NCBI GenBank assembly: GCA_949752795.1
Contig: OX457061.1
Span: 30,136,425-30,200,424 of the forward strand
Reading direction: 5' to 3'
Origin: Hyperoodon ampullatus
Lineage: Eukaryota > Chordata > Mammalia > Artiodactyla > Ziphiidae
Length of the DNA: 64,000 nucleotides
Within the stretch, counting starts at the first letter, position 1; each line of letters starts with the position of its first letter. A program made the position numbers and the translations under genes. Positions 34,366-46,016 of this stretch are shown here, piece after piece. Below the pieces are notes generated by a model. That model was not told where the DNA came from, did no database searches, and saw only the letters and a list, made by a program, of their open reading frames with translations.

Positions 34366-34792
34366 GGCAAGATACAGGAAGGTTTACAGACAAAGTAAAG
34401 ATATTTAAAGATATTTAAATTATACCCTTGTGGTAGGCAATGGCCAGTGCAGTAGAAAGCTTCATGACACAGTAAGAAATAAACCCCAGAAATCAGCAAC
34501 TGTGGCACAGTCACAGGCCATAAAAAGGTAGTAGGTTGAAGAGGTGTAGTGATGCACCACCCAGATCACCCCTTTAGGACCAAAGCCCTCAACCCTAGCT
34601 GCCAGCAGTGTTATCTGTTGAAGGCTCAAAGCTGAGTTTTTTCCCCTGGAAATCACCTTCCTCCAAAGGGGTCCCAATGCCTCCATTGCCGGGGGCAGCC
34701 TGATTTATCATTTCAAGTATGCAAACGCTTAACTGCATTGCCTCTGACGGAGGGTAATTCTGGTGGGTAATCTGAGTTCCAGAGATCTCCAT

Positions 34793-35220
34793 ATGTGGTA
34801 GGCTGAAAAACAGCCCCACAAAGATATCAAGTCCTAACTCATGGAACCCAGAAGTATTATTTTGTATGGAAACCAGGTCTTCACAGATGTGGTTAACCAG
34901 AGGGTTTAATGATTGAGAGAGGATCTTGCATTAGCAGGGTGGGCCCTAAATGTAATCACATGAGGAGAAGGTGATGTGAAGACAGAGGCAGAAATTGGAG
35001 TGATGTGGCTGCAAGCCAAAGAATGCCACGTGAAGAGGCAAGGGGTGGATTTTCCCCTAGTGCCTCCAGAAGGAGCGTGGCCCTGCAGACACCCTGATTT
35101 TGGTTCAGTGATACCGATTTAAGGTCTGTGGCTTCCAGAATGGGAGAGAAAATATGTGCATTGTTTTAAGCCACCCATTTTATGGTAATTTGTTACAGTG
35201 ACCACAGGAAAAGTATACAG
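34793..35220 (+). mobile_element. MLT1/MaLR-like solo LTR relic
   Basis: Typical order for this old mammalian LTR group: ACAAAGATATCAAGTCCTAA, AGGGTGGGCCCTAAATGTAA, GGAGTGATGTGGCTGCAAGC, ATTGTTTTAAGCCACCCATT. No internal retroviral coding region is attached. The family-level name is from memory. Confidence 0.65.
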
Positions 35221-35604
35221 CGTGGCATCAGCTAAGGCCTTTGCTGCAACTGCATCTCAGTTTAACTTCTTCCTCTGCCCAATCCCGTGAAATAAATTAA
35301 GCCAAGTCTCAGCAGTTACTCCTTCAGCCTAGACCAGCCTTTTGTGGTCTGGCCTTGCTCAGTACTTTAGAGTAAATACAAATTCATCTGGAAGAGGAGC
35401 AAAGGTCAGGGAGGGGACGACATATGTAATGTGTGAGAGAACCCCGTGGATTTGGAGAAGTTCTGGGGCATTTAGGGCATATATATGTGCTGAGCCTCAC
35501 ATCTTGAAGCTGCCCTCAGGGTCTCCTTATGGCCTAATCCCCTACTTTGCTTCTGGCCAAGCCCAGCTCTGACACTAGCACAGTGGGACTGCCTCATGCA
35601 AGAC
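35221..35604. other. Unassigned DNA
   Basis: No feature recognised. Confidence 0.4.
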
Positions 35605-35955
35605 TTTTTTTAAAATTTTTTATTTATTTATTTTGGGCTGTGTTGGGTCTTCGTTGCTGCCTGCGGGCTTTCTCTAGCTGTGGTGAGCGGGGGTTACTCT
35701 TTGTTGCAGTGCGTGGGCCTCTCATTGCAGTGGTTTCTCTTGTTGCGGAGCGTGGGCTCTAGGCGCGTGGGCTCAGTAGTTGTGGTGTGCAGGTTCAGTA
35801 GTTGTGGCTCGCGGGCTCTAGAGTGCAGGCTCAGTAGTTGTGGTGCACGGGCTTAGTTGCTCCGCAGCATGTCGGACCTCCCCGGACCAGGGCTCGAACC
35901 CGTGTCCCCTGCACTGGCAGGTGGATTCTTAACCACTGTGCCACCAGGGAAGCCC
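35605..35955 (-). mobile_element. Older, longer CHR-type SINE
   Basis: Antisense copy of about 350 bp. A T-rich start leads to TTTTGGGCTGTGTTGGGTCT, repeated AGTAGTTGTGG units, then the tRNA-related head in reverse (AGGGCTCGAACCCGTGTCCC ... GGGAAGCCC). The longer body and loss of many CpGs set it apart from the CHR-2 copies. No clear target-site duplication seen. Confidence 0.88.
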
Positions 35956-36344
35956 AAGGCTCTGCATTTTATGCTCAGCTGTTTGGACATCATCCCCAAA
36001 GCAGTGGGTGATACTGAAGGATTGTTTTGCTGGGGAGTAACGTGATCATATTTGTATATTTTCAAATCAATTGGCTACAGTGTGTAAATGGGAGTGAAGG
36101 AAAGAAAAGCAGAGTAACGAGAGTAAGAAGAGTAAGAAGAATGAGAGGAGCAGAGGGTAACAAGGTGACATGAACTTGGTAAGCTGTTTCCTGGACTTTG
36201 AAGGCAACTACTTCAGAAAACAGCTATGTTCTGGTAGTGCTACCTTGAGCCCCATAACTAAGTGTTAAGAGGCTAACAATTGGAGAAGGTGGCAATAGTT
36301 CTGAGGACAATGTACCCTTGACCGTGGCTGGCAGAAAGCTGTAG
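35956..36344. other. Unassigned DNA with AGAGTAAG-rich patch
   Basis: A short purine-rich imperfect repeat (GAGTAAGAAGAGTAAGAAGA) lies near 36119-36138; otherwise nothing recognised. Confidence 0.5.
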
Positions 36345-36562
36345 GGACCTGGATCATATTGCCTGGGTGTGAATCACAGCTTTGCCACTTACTCATAATA
36401 TATATTTAAGCAAGGTTTATGAGCTATGCCTGCCTTTCCTCATCTACACTAATGATACCTCACTCACGGAGTTATTGTGAGGATTAAGTGCATTAATATA
36501 TGTAAAGCACTTAGAAGAATGCCTGGCACATAGCAAATGCTTAATAACATTAGCTATTATCA
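36345..36562 (+). repeat. MIR, nearly full length
   Basis: TGCCTGGGTGTGAATCACAG, CTTTGCCACTTACTCATAAT, ATTGTGAGGATTAAGTGCAT, AATGCCTGGCACATAGCAAA in MIR order. Confidence 0.88.
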
Positions 36563-36944
36563 GCCCAGCAGTTTCCTCAAATGTTTTATAGTCAGGAGAG
36601 TTGCTTTTCATTTATCAGAGCCCTGGGATCTCAAGAAATGGTGAGGAGAAAGGAATGTATTTATTAAAGGTGCTGATTAAAATTGGAAAAGATACACTGC
36701 TACTAGGAACTTCACCCTCTGCCCAGCCCCTAGCCCCAATTTTCTCCTTCCCCTTCCCCACTGAGAATGGTGAGCTGGGCATGGGAATTCCATATGCTTA
36801 GAACTAAAAGGGGACTCATAGTCATCAAGGTAAACCACCCACCCAAGGCTGGGTTCCTACTATAGCCTGCCTCATCCTTTGGTTCCAGCACTGGACTTGA
36901 ACACATCCAGCAATGGGAAACACACCATTCCCATCATCACAAAG

Positions 36945-37460
36945 CCCACAGTCCAGTGGCAGGCACAGCCATAAATTAACAATTATATATGTATATAACA
37001 GCACAATATCAATAAATGGTACAAGGGAAGCTGTCTGGAGGGTGCTGTGGGAATAAAGATGGAAGGACTAATTTACCTTGGGGCAAGCAGGAAAGGTTTC
37101 ACTAAGACAATTACACCTGTGATGAATCTTACAGGATGAAGCTTTTCTTGCTAGCCAGAAAAGCTAGGGACACGTATTTGATGCAAAAGGAACAGCCAAC
37201 TAAGACACAGAGTCTGGAAAGAGCCAGCTCTTTTGGAAAATCTTGATAGCTGGAATACAGTTTGAAGAGTGGTAGAGGTGGAGCAGCGAGAAGGGACAGA
37301 AGTTTGGGCAGAGGAAATAGGTTGTAAATCCTTCAAAGCAGTGCTAAGGTCTCTGTAACTATCCTGAAGGCCAGGGGAGAATTTGAAGATCCCTAAGAAG
37401 AGAAGCACATAATCAGATCGGTAGCTGTGGTGGGACAATTGCAAGGCCTCCTGGACATAA
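36945..37460 (-). repeat. L2 LINE relic
   Basis: ACAGTCCAGTGGCAGGCACA, GGTACAAGGGAAGCTGTCTG and AAGAAGAGAAGCACATAATC follow the antisense L2 order. Confidence 0.6.
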
Positions 37461-38079
37461 TGAGGATGTGAATCCTCTTTGAGACACAAAATTTAAAACC
37501 ATAGTAATAATATAAAATCTAAGATATGATGTAATTAAATGCTTTCCTCAGGATTGTGCATATAATCAAAGACATTTTTATTTATGAATTTTATGATTGC
37601 TTCATCCAGAGCGCTATTTTACAGACACGAAAGTTCAGAAGACATGCTTGCGCAAAACAAATGAAGAAGTGAAAAGATCCAACTAAGAAAACTGCTTTTT
37701 TTGTTTTAGTGTGAATGTCTAGAAAAGTAAAGTGTATATTGTCTGAAAAGAATTGCTCTATCAATCTCTACAAACGTTTCTGTTCCTGTGAAAACTCTGT
37801 GTGCATCACTCAACATATGTACCCATCAATCACTACTAGTTTGAACTGAGGGTTAGTCTGGTAAAATTTCCCAATAAAATAACAAGTGCTAAAATGTCAC
37901 TTCCTAAAACTGAGAATTTTATTCCACAAAGGTAAATTTAAAGCACAAGTTTGGAATTGAAAACAAAACAAAAACTTTATCAAAATGAAATATATTTTGG
38001 AAGTGAAATGCATTAATAGTATTTCACAGATTTTTTTCCCTTGAAGTTATTAGGTGTTAAAATAAAACAGTGCTTTTCT
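37461..38079. other. Unassigned AT-rich DNA
   Basis: No feature recognised. Confidence 0.4.
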
Positions 38080-38600
38080 GTTAAAAATGGATTGTATGTT
38101 TATAGTAAAACACTGACAAAGTATAAAGGAGAAAATAAAAATTATTCATAAAGACCTAGAAATAACTATCATAAATATTTCACACACTCCTTTCACACAC
38201 ACACACATATTATATATTTATCACTTATTTCTATTCATTTAAATTATGCCATAAGTGTTTTCCTATAATATTCAATGTTCTCTGAAAAGAATATTTTAAT
38301 AGCTGTATAATATTGCACCATAAGGTTATTTCATAAATTATGCAACTATTAACTTACAAGTGGGCATTAACATTGCTTCTAATTTTCTATAGTTTAAGAA
38401 CTCTGTAATGTTCATTCTTATACATGAATCACTTTTCACTTCTCCACAGCTCTGGTGACTTTCTAAGGGCAGAGTCCTAGAATAGAAATGTTGGGTCAAA
38501 ATATAAGTTACACTTTTAAAGTTTTTGCCACTTATTGCCAAACTGCTTTTTGCGAAGTTTTTACTAATTTGTAGTTGCACTAAGAAGTGCACAGCTTGAC
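38080..38600 (-). repeat. Ancient L1/HAL1 relic
   Basis: Antisense old L1-like 3' ORF2/UTR: AATAGCTGTATAATATTGCA, CCTAGAATAGAAATGTTGGG, ATTGCCAAACTGCTTTTTGC, GTAGTTGCACTAAGAAGTGC. Much more diverged than copies A and B. Confidence 0.6.
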
Positions 38601-38759
38601 AGGCAAAACATAATATATAATTAATAATTATTTTTCCTTATTATATGTGAAGTGAGGCTTGTTTCATAATACTTATTGGACAACTATATTCTGTGAATTG
38701 CTTTTCCATGTCTTATTACCAGTTTTCTACTGGGGTATTGGTCTTCTTCATCTCTTTCT

Positions 38760-38955
38760 TTCTTTTTTTTTTTTTTTGCGGTACGCGGGCCTCTCTCCCG
38801 CTGCGGAGCACAGGCTCCGGACGCGCAGGCTCGGCGGCCATGGCTCACGGGCCTAGCCGCTCCGCAGCATGTGGTATCTTCACAGACCGGGGCACAAACC
38901 CGTGTCCCCTGCATCGGCAGGCGGACTCTCAACCACCGCACCACCAGGGAAGCCT
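38760..38955 (-). mobile_element. CHR-2-type SINE with 14-bp internal deletion
   Basis: Antisense SINE from poly(T) to GGGAAGCCT. Against other copies here it lacks 14 bp in the tail-proximal part: GGGCCTCTCTCCCGCTGCGG replaces a 34-bp version present, for example, in the 49508-49663 copy. Confidence 0.93.
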
Positions 38956-40350
38956 AATCTCCTTTTGAATTAAGGGAGGAAGGGAATTTTCTTTGTATTA
39001 TAGATGCTTTAGGATGCTCAGGAATGCCCCTAATGGGGGAGTTTGGGCTTTTTTTGGGGGGGGGGGCAAGCTGGTTAAGCTGTTGATCTGGATTCTATAT
39101 CATGCTGCCAGTGGGAGCCTATTAAGGACACCTGGGTTAAGATCAAGACCACGAAGTGCATAATTACCATATTATGCTCACGCTTTAGTCTTTTTAGTCT
39201 GTCATGTTTGTTGCAAAACTGAGAATTTGCTGCTATACTGATTCTAAATATTTGTAACCTGGAATCAAAAACACAAAATTAAATTTCTTTATCAAGAATT
39301 TAAGAAAACTAAATACATGCTTCAAATAGTACTTAACAATATAGAGCCCATAACTTATTGTACTTACCCAATGTTAAAAAAACGTCATGTGCCTTTCATT
39401 TTCAAAATATTAGTGTGTAGCTCTTATAAATGTTGGGGAGAAAAAAAGATGTCGGGAAACGTAAGTAGAAAAGACAGACTAAAGCATTATTCTCAACACC
39501 GACAGAAATCACCAGAGGACACTTTCTCCTGTATCACTTTGTTGAAAGCGGTGTAGAATATTTTCCTTCATATACTCTAAATTAAATGACTAATTTTTAA
39601 AGTCTATGCATTGCTTTGATCCCTACACATAACAGAGAATTGAGTCTTAACCCTGAATAAAGCTGACTCTTCCTGTTTAAGAGACCCAGTCAAGCCCCCT
39701 AGGAAGGATGGCTACTCCCCACAGTGACACTACAACGTGCTTGGGCTCTCACTGCAGGGGGTCTGGTGTTTCGCATCGATTCTAACAACTCCAACACAGA
39801 AACAGGGGACAGTGGCATGCAGCATGTGTGCACACATAACCAAACAGTGTTACAGACACGGAAAAATCCCAACATTTAATTTACACAAGGGGAAATGTTC
39901 ACATTGTGTTTTCTAGCATAACTGTGTCTTTTTTCTTCATGTTCAGACTGGAGAAGGGATTTTTCTCCTTTTCTAAGGTGAGCTGCTGGTATTATTATCC
40001 TATTTAAATCTTGTTACACTGTAAGAACTAACATTTGCCAATTTGCTCATTTCTTCACTGTAGGCCCAGTAAAAATGAGGGAATCTGTTGCCAAAAACAA
40101 ATTTCAATTTGTTCACCCTTTTCTCAACCCAGCTCCTAAGTTTATACGGAGTCCCCTCAAATTTTAAATGTAAACGATGCAGTGGAACTGCTAAAGCTAA
40201 ATTTCACAGTTGAACTGTGATAAGATAACAAACCGACAGTCAGGTACAAATTGTTCAAAGCCACTTAAGTATCTACTTATGCCCTGGTAATTATTCTCTT
40301 AATAAATGAAAAGCCTTCCTTAGGAAAGGAAAAGACCTCATATGGCTTTG
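38956..40350. other. Unassigned, apparently low-repeat DNA
   Basis: About 1.4 kb without a recognised repeat or gene, apart from a G run at about 39055-39066. Confidence 0.4.
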
Positions 40351-40363
40351 AGGTCAAAGGTCA
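40351..40363 (+). promoter_or_regulatory. Perfect DR1 nuclear-receptor-type motif
   Basis: AGGTCA-A-AGGTCA is an exact direct repeat with one-base spacer, the consensus bound by RXR heterodimers with PPAR or RAR and by HNF4 and COUP-TF. An inverted half-site GACCTCA (40334-40340) pairs with TGAGGTC (40349-40355) across 8 nt. An inverted CCAAT core (ATTGG) follows at 40363-40367. The motif is seen directly; any regulatory role is inference. Confidence 0.5.
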
Positions 40364-40467
40364 TTGGGGCAATCCCTTCCTGCCTTTTACCCACAGGTCC
40401 ACAATGTGCCAGTTTTAGCCCCAGAGGGGTCTGACAGACACACCCAGCACTTCAATGGGGTGATCAG

Positions 40468-41130
40468 CTGAGGGAACCTGAAATTTGGGAAAACTCCATT
40501 TGGAAATGAAGTATTTTGGAAGGAAACTGGCTGATGCCAAACTAGACGGTTTATTCTTTTGGATCTTTGGCAGCAAAAATGTACACTGTGCCATGGTCAC
40601 TAGATACACAGATGAGGGAAGCATGCTATGATAAGTATTTACTGCTTGAGATGTTCTTCATACTTCCTGGATTCAATGCCCTGATAGAAGTAGCAAATAT
40701 TCTCATGAGTCCCTTTTTCAGATTGCAATTCTTTTTCCCTACAGGTCGACAGCAGTGCAGCTCCGGATACCTTCTTGTACAGGGATGTCCACTGGCAGCA
40801 TCCTGGTGCTGGCCAGGTCCACAAGCTGCACCTGACTCACATATGTGTCTGGGAAGTCCAAGAAGGGATTGTTACTACTGGGACACAAGACACAAAGGCC
40901 TTTAGAGTTATAGTAGGTTTTAAAGACATGCAACTAACTGGTAGGGGGTGTGTGTGCATGTAAACACCTTAATCACAAGGTCCAAAGGGACAATTCTGTC
41001 TCACCTCAATTTGGCTTCCTTGAATTCTGTGGAAAAGTCTAGGTTAATGAGCGTGTTCTTTTACAAGAGCTCCTCTTCTGGCAAAAGGGTTAGTAGGCTT
41101 TCGGTTGCATGCAAGTTGTACCCTGTTAGG
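40468..41130 (-). pseudogene. WDR45B: WDR45B (WIPI3) processed pseudogene, 5' and 3' incomplete
   Basis: WDR45B/WIPI3 is a seven-bladed beta-propeller that binds PI3P in autophagy. Conceptual translation on the minus strand gives successive matches to the protein without introns: an STEFKEAKLR-like segment (about 40993-41030), VIKVFTCTHTPYQL (about 40935-40975), KGLCVLCPSSNN and VQLVDLAS (about 40810-40910), VDIPVQEG (about 40765-40790), then SLASASFLPKYF and SKWSFPKFQVPS (about 40468-40545). This covers roughly the central half of a protein of about 344 residues. Stops: TGA 41001-41003, TAG 40739-40741, TGA 40658-40660. The last lies in the LRRG lipid-binding motif, which is destroyed. Small indels shift frame repeatedly. 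The 5' end fades towards the LTR-like element at 41223. No poly(A) tail or duplication was found. Confidence 0.88.
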
Positions 41131-41222
41131 TGGAATTATAACCTTGTTACTGTTTTTATATGGAAATTAAGTATGGCTTAAAGAGATGGATATGAGTGCC
41201 AAGTTGACAAGGGGTGGATCTG

Positions 41223-41696
41223 TGATAGTTAAGTTTATATGTCAACCTGTCTGGATCAGGGGATGCCAAGATATTTGATTAAACATTATATTTGGGTGTG
41301 TCTGTGAGAGTGTTTCTGGATAAAATTAGCATCTGAATTGTTGACTTAGTAGATTGCCCTACCCAGTGTGGGTGGGCATCACCTAATCCGGTGAGGGCCT
41401 GAATAGAACAAAAAGGCTGAAGAAGGAGGCATTTGCCCCCTTTTCTGCCTATTGTTTGTGATGGGATATTTAATCTCTTTTTCTGCCCTCAAACTGGGAT
41501 TTACATCATGAGCTCCCCACATTCTCAGGTCTTCGATTCAGAGGGAATCCCATCACTGGCTTTCCTGGGTTTCCAGTTTATACATGGCAGGTTGTGGGAC
41601 TTCTCAGTCTCCATAATTGTGCGAGTCAATTCCTCATAATAAATCTCCTTTTATAACTTATTAGCTCTGTTTCTCTGGAGAACCCTAACTAACACA
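41223..41696 (+). mobile_element. Old LTR-like element (TG...CA), family unassigned
   Basis: Begins TGATAGTTAAGTTTATATGT and ends CTGGAGAACCCTAACTAACA then CA. Internal landmarks: GGGTGTGTCTGTGAGAGTGT, AGATTGCCCTACCCAGTGTG, AGGGCCTGAATAGAACAAAA, TCCATAATTGTGCGAGTCAA. This is a very common mammalian repeat with LTR-like TG/CA ends; I do not assign a name. No internal coding region. Confidence 0.65.
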
Positions 41697-41707
41697 GACA
41701 CCATAAA

Positions 41708-41990
41708 TAGTCACTCTCTTGCACTGCTGGTAAATTGCTACAGTCTTTCTGGAAGGGAATTTGTGAGTGTACTTCTAAAGCTTTAAAAATAGCCACGCTT
41801 TTTGAGATTACAATTCTACATCTAGAAGTTAGCCAATAGAAGTATCTATGGATGAATTTACAGATTTCTCCACACAAATGAACATCTCAGTATAGTTTAG
41901 GAAACTAAACAATAATTAGACATAACTTAAATGTCTCATTATTGGGGATTTATCAAGAGAATTATTTTATCCTTCAAAGCTACACTGTGA
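41708..41990 (+). repeat. Ancient L1/HAL1 relic
   Basis: GCACTGCTGGTAAATTGCTA, TTACAATTCTACATCTAGAA and ACATAACTTAAATGTCTCAT follow old L1 ORF2 3' order. Confidence 0.55.
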
Positions 41991-42074
41991 AGGTTATTTT
42001 TGACAGAAGTGGGTACTCTTGTATTAGTCTTATGTAACATGAAGTTATAAAACAGAATGTGGAGAAAAGTGGTG

Positions 42075-42190
42075 GGGTGGTGGTGGTATGATGAAGTGGG
42101 AGATTGGGATTGACATAAATACACTAATATGTATAAAATGGATAACTAATAAGAACCTGCTGTATAAAAAATAAATAAAATTCAAAAAAA
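42075..42190 (+). mobile_element. Short L1 3' UTR fragment, early A-tail
   Basis: GGGAGATTGGGATTGACATA, AATACACTAATATGTATAAA and GAACCTGCTGTATAAAAAAT: an L1 3' UTR piece of an older group that runs into A-rich DNA well before the usual 3' end, suggesting premature polyadenylation. No duplication confirmed. Confidence 0.7.
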
Positions 42191-42729
42191 ATATATGGGT
42201 AGAAAAAAGTCTGGAAGGGAATCATCAAAACATAACCAATGGCTGTTGTGGTACAGTAGAATTAAGAGTGATTTTTCTTCTTTTTCCAATTTTCCAAATA
42301 GTCTGTAATGTACTACTTTTAAATTTCATACATTTATTTTTTTTGTAAAATATGATAGTTTATGACAACCAAGAAAAGAGATTTATAAGATTGGAGAAAA
42401 CAAGGACAAGGAATAAATTCCAGACCCTAAAAAAAACAAAGAACAGAATGTACTTATGATGCCATTTTTATATATAATTTTTTGACACAAACCTGCATTC
42501 CTACAGAAAATGGAGTTTTAAAGTCATGGGTGTGAAAAAGGAGACAGCAATGATGGGATTCCTCTAAGAAATGAAAACTGAGTCTATAAACATCACTAGT
42601 TCTAATAACTATCTCCAAAGGAGTTAAGGTATAAAGATCAGGAACTTTATTTTAAATGCTTTTTTAAAACCTCAGAACTTTTGTCACTTATCCTTTTCAA
42701 AAACTGCCTCACTGTTTCCTCATAGTAAT
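42191..42729. other. Unassigned AT-rich DNA
   Basis: No feature recognised. Confidence 0.4.
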
Positions 42730-43200
42730 CACTCATTTATTTAATAAATATTTTTAAGCACCTATTATGTGCCAGGCACTTTTTTAGGTGCTGGCACACG
42801 AGCCATAAAGAAAACAGTCATTGTTCTCATGTTAGCATAGTCAGGTTCACAGTAATTGACTTTAAACAGCCTAATGTGTCAATGAGTGATAAATGCTGTG
42901 AAAAAAAATAATAAAGCAGAGTGAAAAAATAGAGAATGCAGCCTCTTTGCTTAGCTGACATTTGAATAAAGACCCCAAAGGAAGTGAGGAGGTAGGCTAA
43001 GCTGAGTTCCAGGGGAAAAGGAGTAGCATTGCAAGCAAAGATGACAGGATGATGGCCCTGGGTCAGGAGTGTTCGGTGGCTTTGGACCAGCAAGGAGATC
43101 AAAAAAGCTAGAATGGAGTAAGGCAAAGGCAGAATGGAAGGGATAAAGTTAGAGAGGTAATAGAGAGTCAGACAACATATTGAGATGAGGGTTAGCAAGG
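42730..43200 (-). repeat. L2 LINE relic
   Basis: TTATTTAATAAATATTTTTA, AGCACCTATTATGTGCCAGG, GAGTGATAAATGCTGTGAAA, GATGATGGCCCTGGGTCAGG in antisense L2 order. The 123-codon minus frame here is incidental. Confidence 0.75.
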
Positions 43201-44074
43201 AAATTCTTCAATTATGAAGCCTTATGTCCAAGTTTTACAAGAAAGCAAGGAGCTGGACAGATTCTATACAACTCTCAGAGTCTTAGGTGAAGGGAATCCC
43301 CAAAGGTAATGACTGCCAACAGGTAAACAAAACAGGGTCAATATTTAGGTCTATTGACAGGTGTGAAAGGTATCTGGAGACAGTTTGGGGGCTAAGAAGG
43401 TGGGGCTGGGGTTTCCTTGAAACCCAAAATGATTCAGAAATAATTTGCATTATAAATATATTTTCAAATAAAAGTTTATTTTTGAAAATATGTTAGAAAA
43501 TGTCAGTGGGTGCTCTTATTGGATAACCAAGCATGAAGAATGAATATCCTCCAGTTCACTTCTGTAGTCAGTTTTGTTTTTCTTTCAAAGAATAAGCATG
43601 TAGAGGCTTGCAATGGCTTGCTATAGAGAAAAGGAGTAATTTGAATGTTTCTCCTGGACTCAGAAATGATCCAGATTATTTGGCAGCTTGACTTCTTCCA
43701 GTTTGCTTTGCATTTGCATTTTAATATAGTGCCAATAGACATAACTATCTTCTTTGAACACTTTATTCCTTTCCTTTACAGAGTAGTAATTCTGATCAGA
43801 GGATAAAATAACAACTTAAAATGAAATCTCTGATAGAAATCAGGCCAATTGAAATAAATAAATTTAAAAAGAAATCCTACCTCAAGATGTATGTGTAATA
43901 GAGTGAAATGATACACTCCTGCTGTTTCAGAAAAGATGAATTACTATAAATGCTGCCTAAACAAGAGATGAAACTTCAAAATATTGGCAACTGAAAAAAC
44001 ACAGAGCTTAACCAAGGAGAGGAAAACATACCACGTAGATTTGCTATGTCCTTTTAACCATAAATGCCTTAAAA
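43201..44074. other. Unassigned DNA
   Basis: No feature recognised. Confidence 0.4.
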
Positions 44075-44290
44075 TTTGTTAATTAATTAAACATTATTGT
44101 GTATATATTCTGTGCCAAGGGCTGTGCTTGGCACTAGGATAACTCAGTCTAGTAGGGAAGGATGGTAAGTGAATTAATTGTATTATAAACATAATGAAAG
44201 AAGTAAGCTCACAGGAGTGCAGGGAGTTACTGTAGAAACACAGAAAAGACTGAAGAACTGGCAAAGGCTTCCTGAAAGAGATATTGCTTG
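44075..44290 (-). repeat. L2 LINE relic
   Basis: TTCTGTGCCAAGGGCTGTGC, TTGGCACTAGGATAACTCAG and AAAGGCTTCCTGAAAGAGAT match antisense L2. Confidence 0.65.
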
Positions 44291-44675
44291 GGAACCCTGA
44301 AATTTAGGATTTGAAGGATGGTGCAGCAGGACCATCCTTTGAAAAGAGTCAAGAGACCTACATTCCAGTATGAACTCTACTATTAACTAAACTTGAGACT
44401 TGAAAGGTCCTGGGAAGCATTCATGAAGGGAAGAGACAGGAAAAGCAAGGATGCTATGAAAGTAAAGAATGCTTGACACAGCTTGGAAAAGACTGTGGGC
44501 CTTGTGGAGTGTGGCTCTAGCCCTTTGACCAGCTACGCCTAGGGAGCTGCTTATTCTGGGTTTCCTGGACTCAAGAGAGGCAGTGCTGGTACCTTTAGTA
44601 TTTTTCCTGCATGTCCTCTATTGTCTATGGACTTTTCCAACTCCTCCATAACAATTTTTGAAAACAAAATGTGAT

Positions 44676-44830
44676 CTAATCCATTGATTTTCAATGGGTG
44701 GTCCCAGAATCTCCTGCAATACAATCACCCAAGGTCCTTATTAAAAATGCGGACCCGAGTCTTACCTTAAGGTTGCTGAATCAGAATATTTGCATCTAGA
44801 GTTAGGAAACCTGTATTTTAACACCCTTAT
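44676..44830. mobile_element. MER5-type hAT relic
   Basis: CTCCTGCAATACAATCACCC, GCTGAATCAGAATATTTGCA and the general arrangement match MER5. Confidence 0.6.
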
Positions 44831-46016
44831 TAGGTGGTTTGTTTGCACCAACTCATTCTGGTCCACCTATTCCATCCTCCCTGCCAGCCACAGAAACTGG
44901 TACCATATTTGTACTTCCAAACATGGACATGTTGGGGATTGAGCCCCATGACTCTCAGTCCTCACCTGAGTGGGTTTTCTACTCTACTGTGTAATTTCCT
45001 ATTTTTGATCCAACAATTTAAACTTATTTAGTGTTTCTAGAAGTAATGTGGAGCGATTCTTATGTTAGGCTGTTAAGAAGTCAAATAGGAACTTAAATTG
45101 TGCATACGGTAATATTTTTATATTATCTGTGAGCAAAAATATTCATGGAAAAATACTGAAAGGAAACACAACCAAGTGTTAGCCATTTTTGTCTTCATGG
45201 GGCAAGGATGTTGTCTTTATTCATCTTTCTCTCTTCCCATATTTTGTATCCTCCAAAACAAGCACATATTTTATAATTTAAAATAACAATAACTTCATTT
45301 AACCTGGGATAAAATTAAAATTGAAATGCCTAAAGCAATAAGAGACCCTCAGAGAACTTTCATAGCTTCTGGTAAATTGTGTTTTCAAGATTTAACCGTC
45401 TCTGTTGGCCCTGGCCTCCCAGATGGTATGGATCTGCTCAGTGATCTCTGACCTCACTTGATTTCTGAAGATGTCCTTTGACCATCAAACTTTGCCCTAT
45501 TTTTCCTGAAAAATTAAGTCACTAGAAACTTTGATTCATGGACGAAAAAGGTTTGGAAGGTTTCAATTTGGAAGATGAATAAAAATCACAGGGAGTAGTG
45601 TCAGTTCACTTCTAAAACTCTATAAATCTTTTTTTGTGAGAAATTTTAAAGGCAGGCTTCAAATTCTTGATCTAGGATTTGAAAGTTAATGAGCATAAAA
45701 AGAAATTAAGATATTCTTCCCATATAAAGCCAAAATTTTTAAAGATTTTGATTTTCTTTTGGTAATTGTTTTAATTATGAACTGATTATTTTTCAATTTA
45801 TTTTAAAATTTTTATGTAATATACTGCTATTATGTACAATTTAGAAAATAAAAAATAATATTAACTATCCATAGTTTTGCTATATATTCATGCTATATAT
45901 TAATAATACAGCGTATTTTCTAGTCTATGCATAGGTCTGTGAATAATTACATACAATTTGGATTCTTATAATTTTTTATAATATTCTAACACACATTTCC
46001 ATGTTACTATACAGGC
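44831..46016. other. Unassigned AT-rich DNA
   Basis: No gene recognised; 45820-46010 may include old L1 sequence. Confidence 0.35.

Noticed and set aside
34793..35220. Possible endogenous retrovirus with coding genes
   Set aside because: Only LTR-like sequence is seen; no gag, pol or env-like frame lies next to this or the LTR-like elements at 41223 and 52065.
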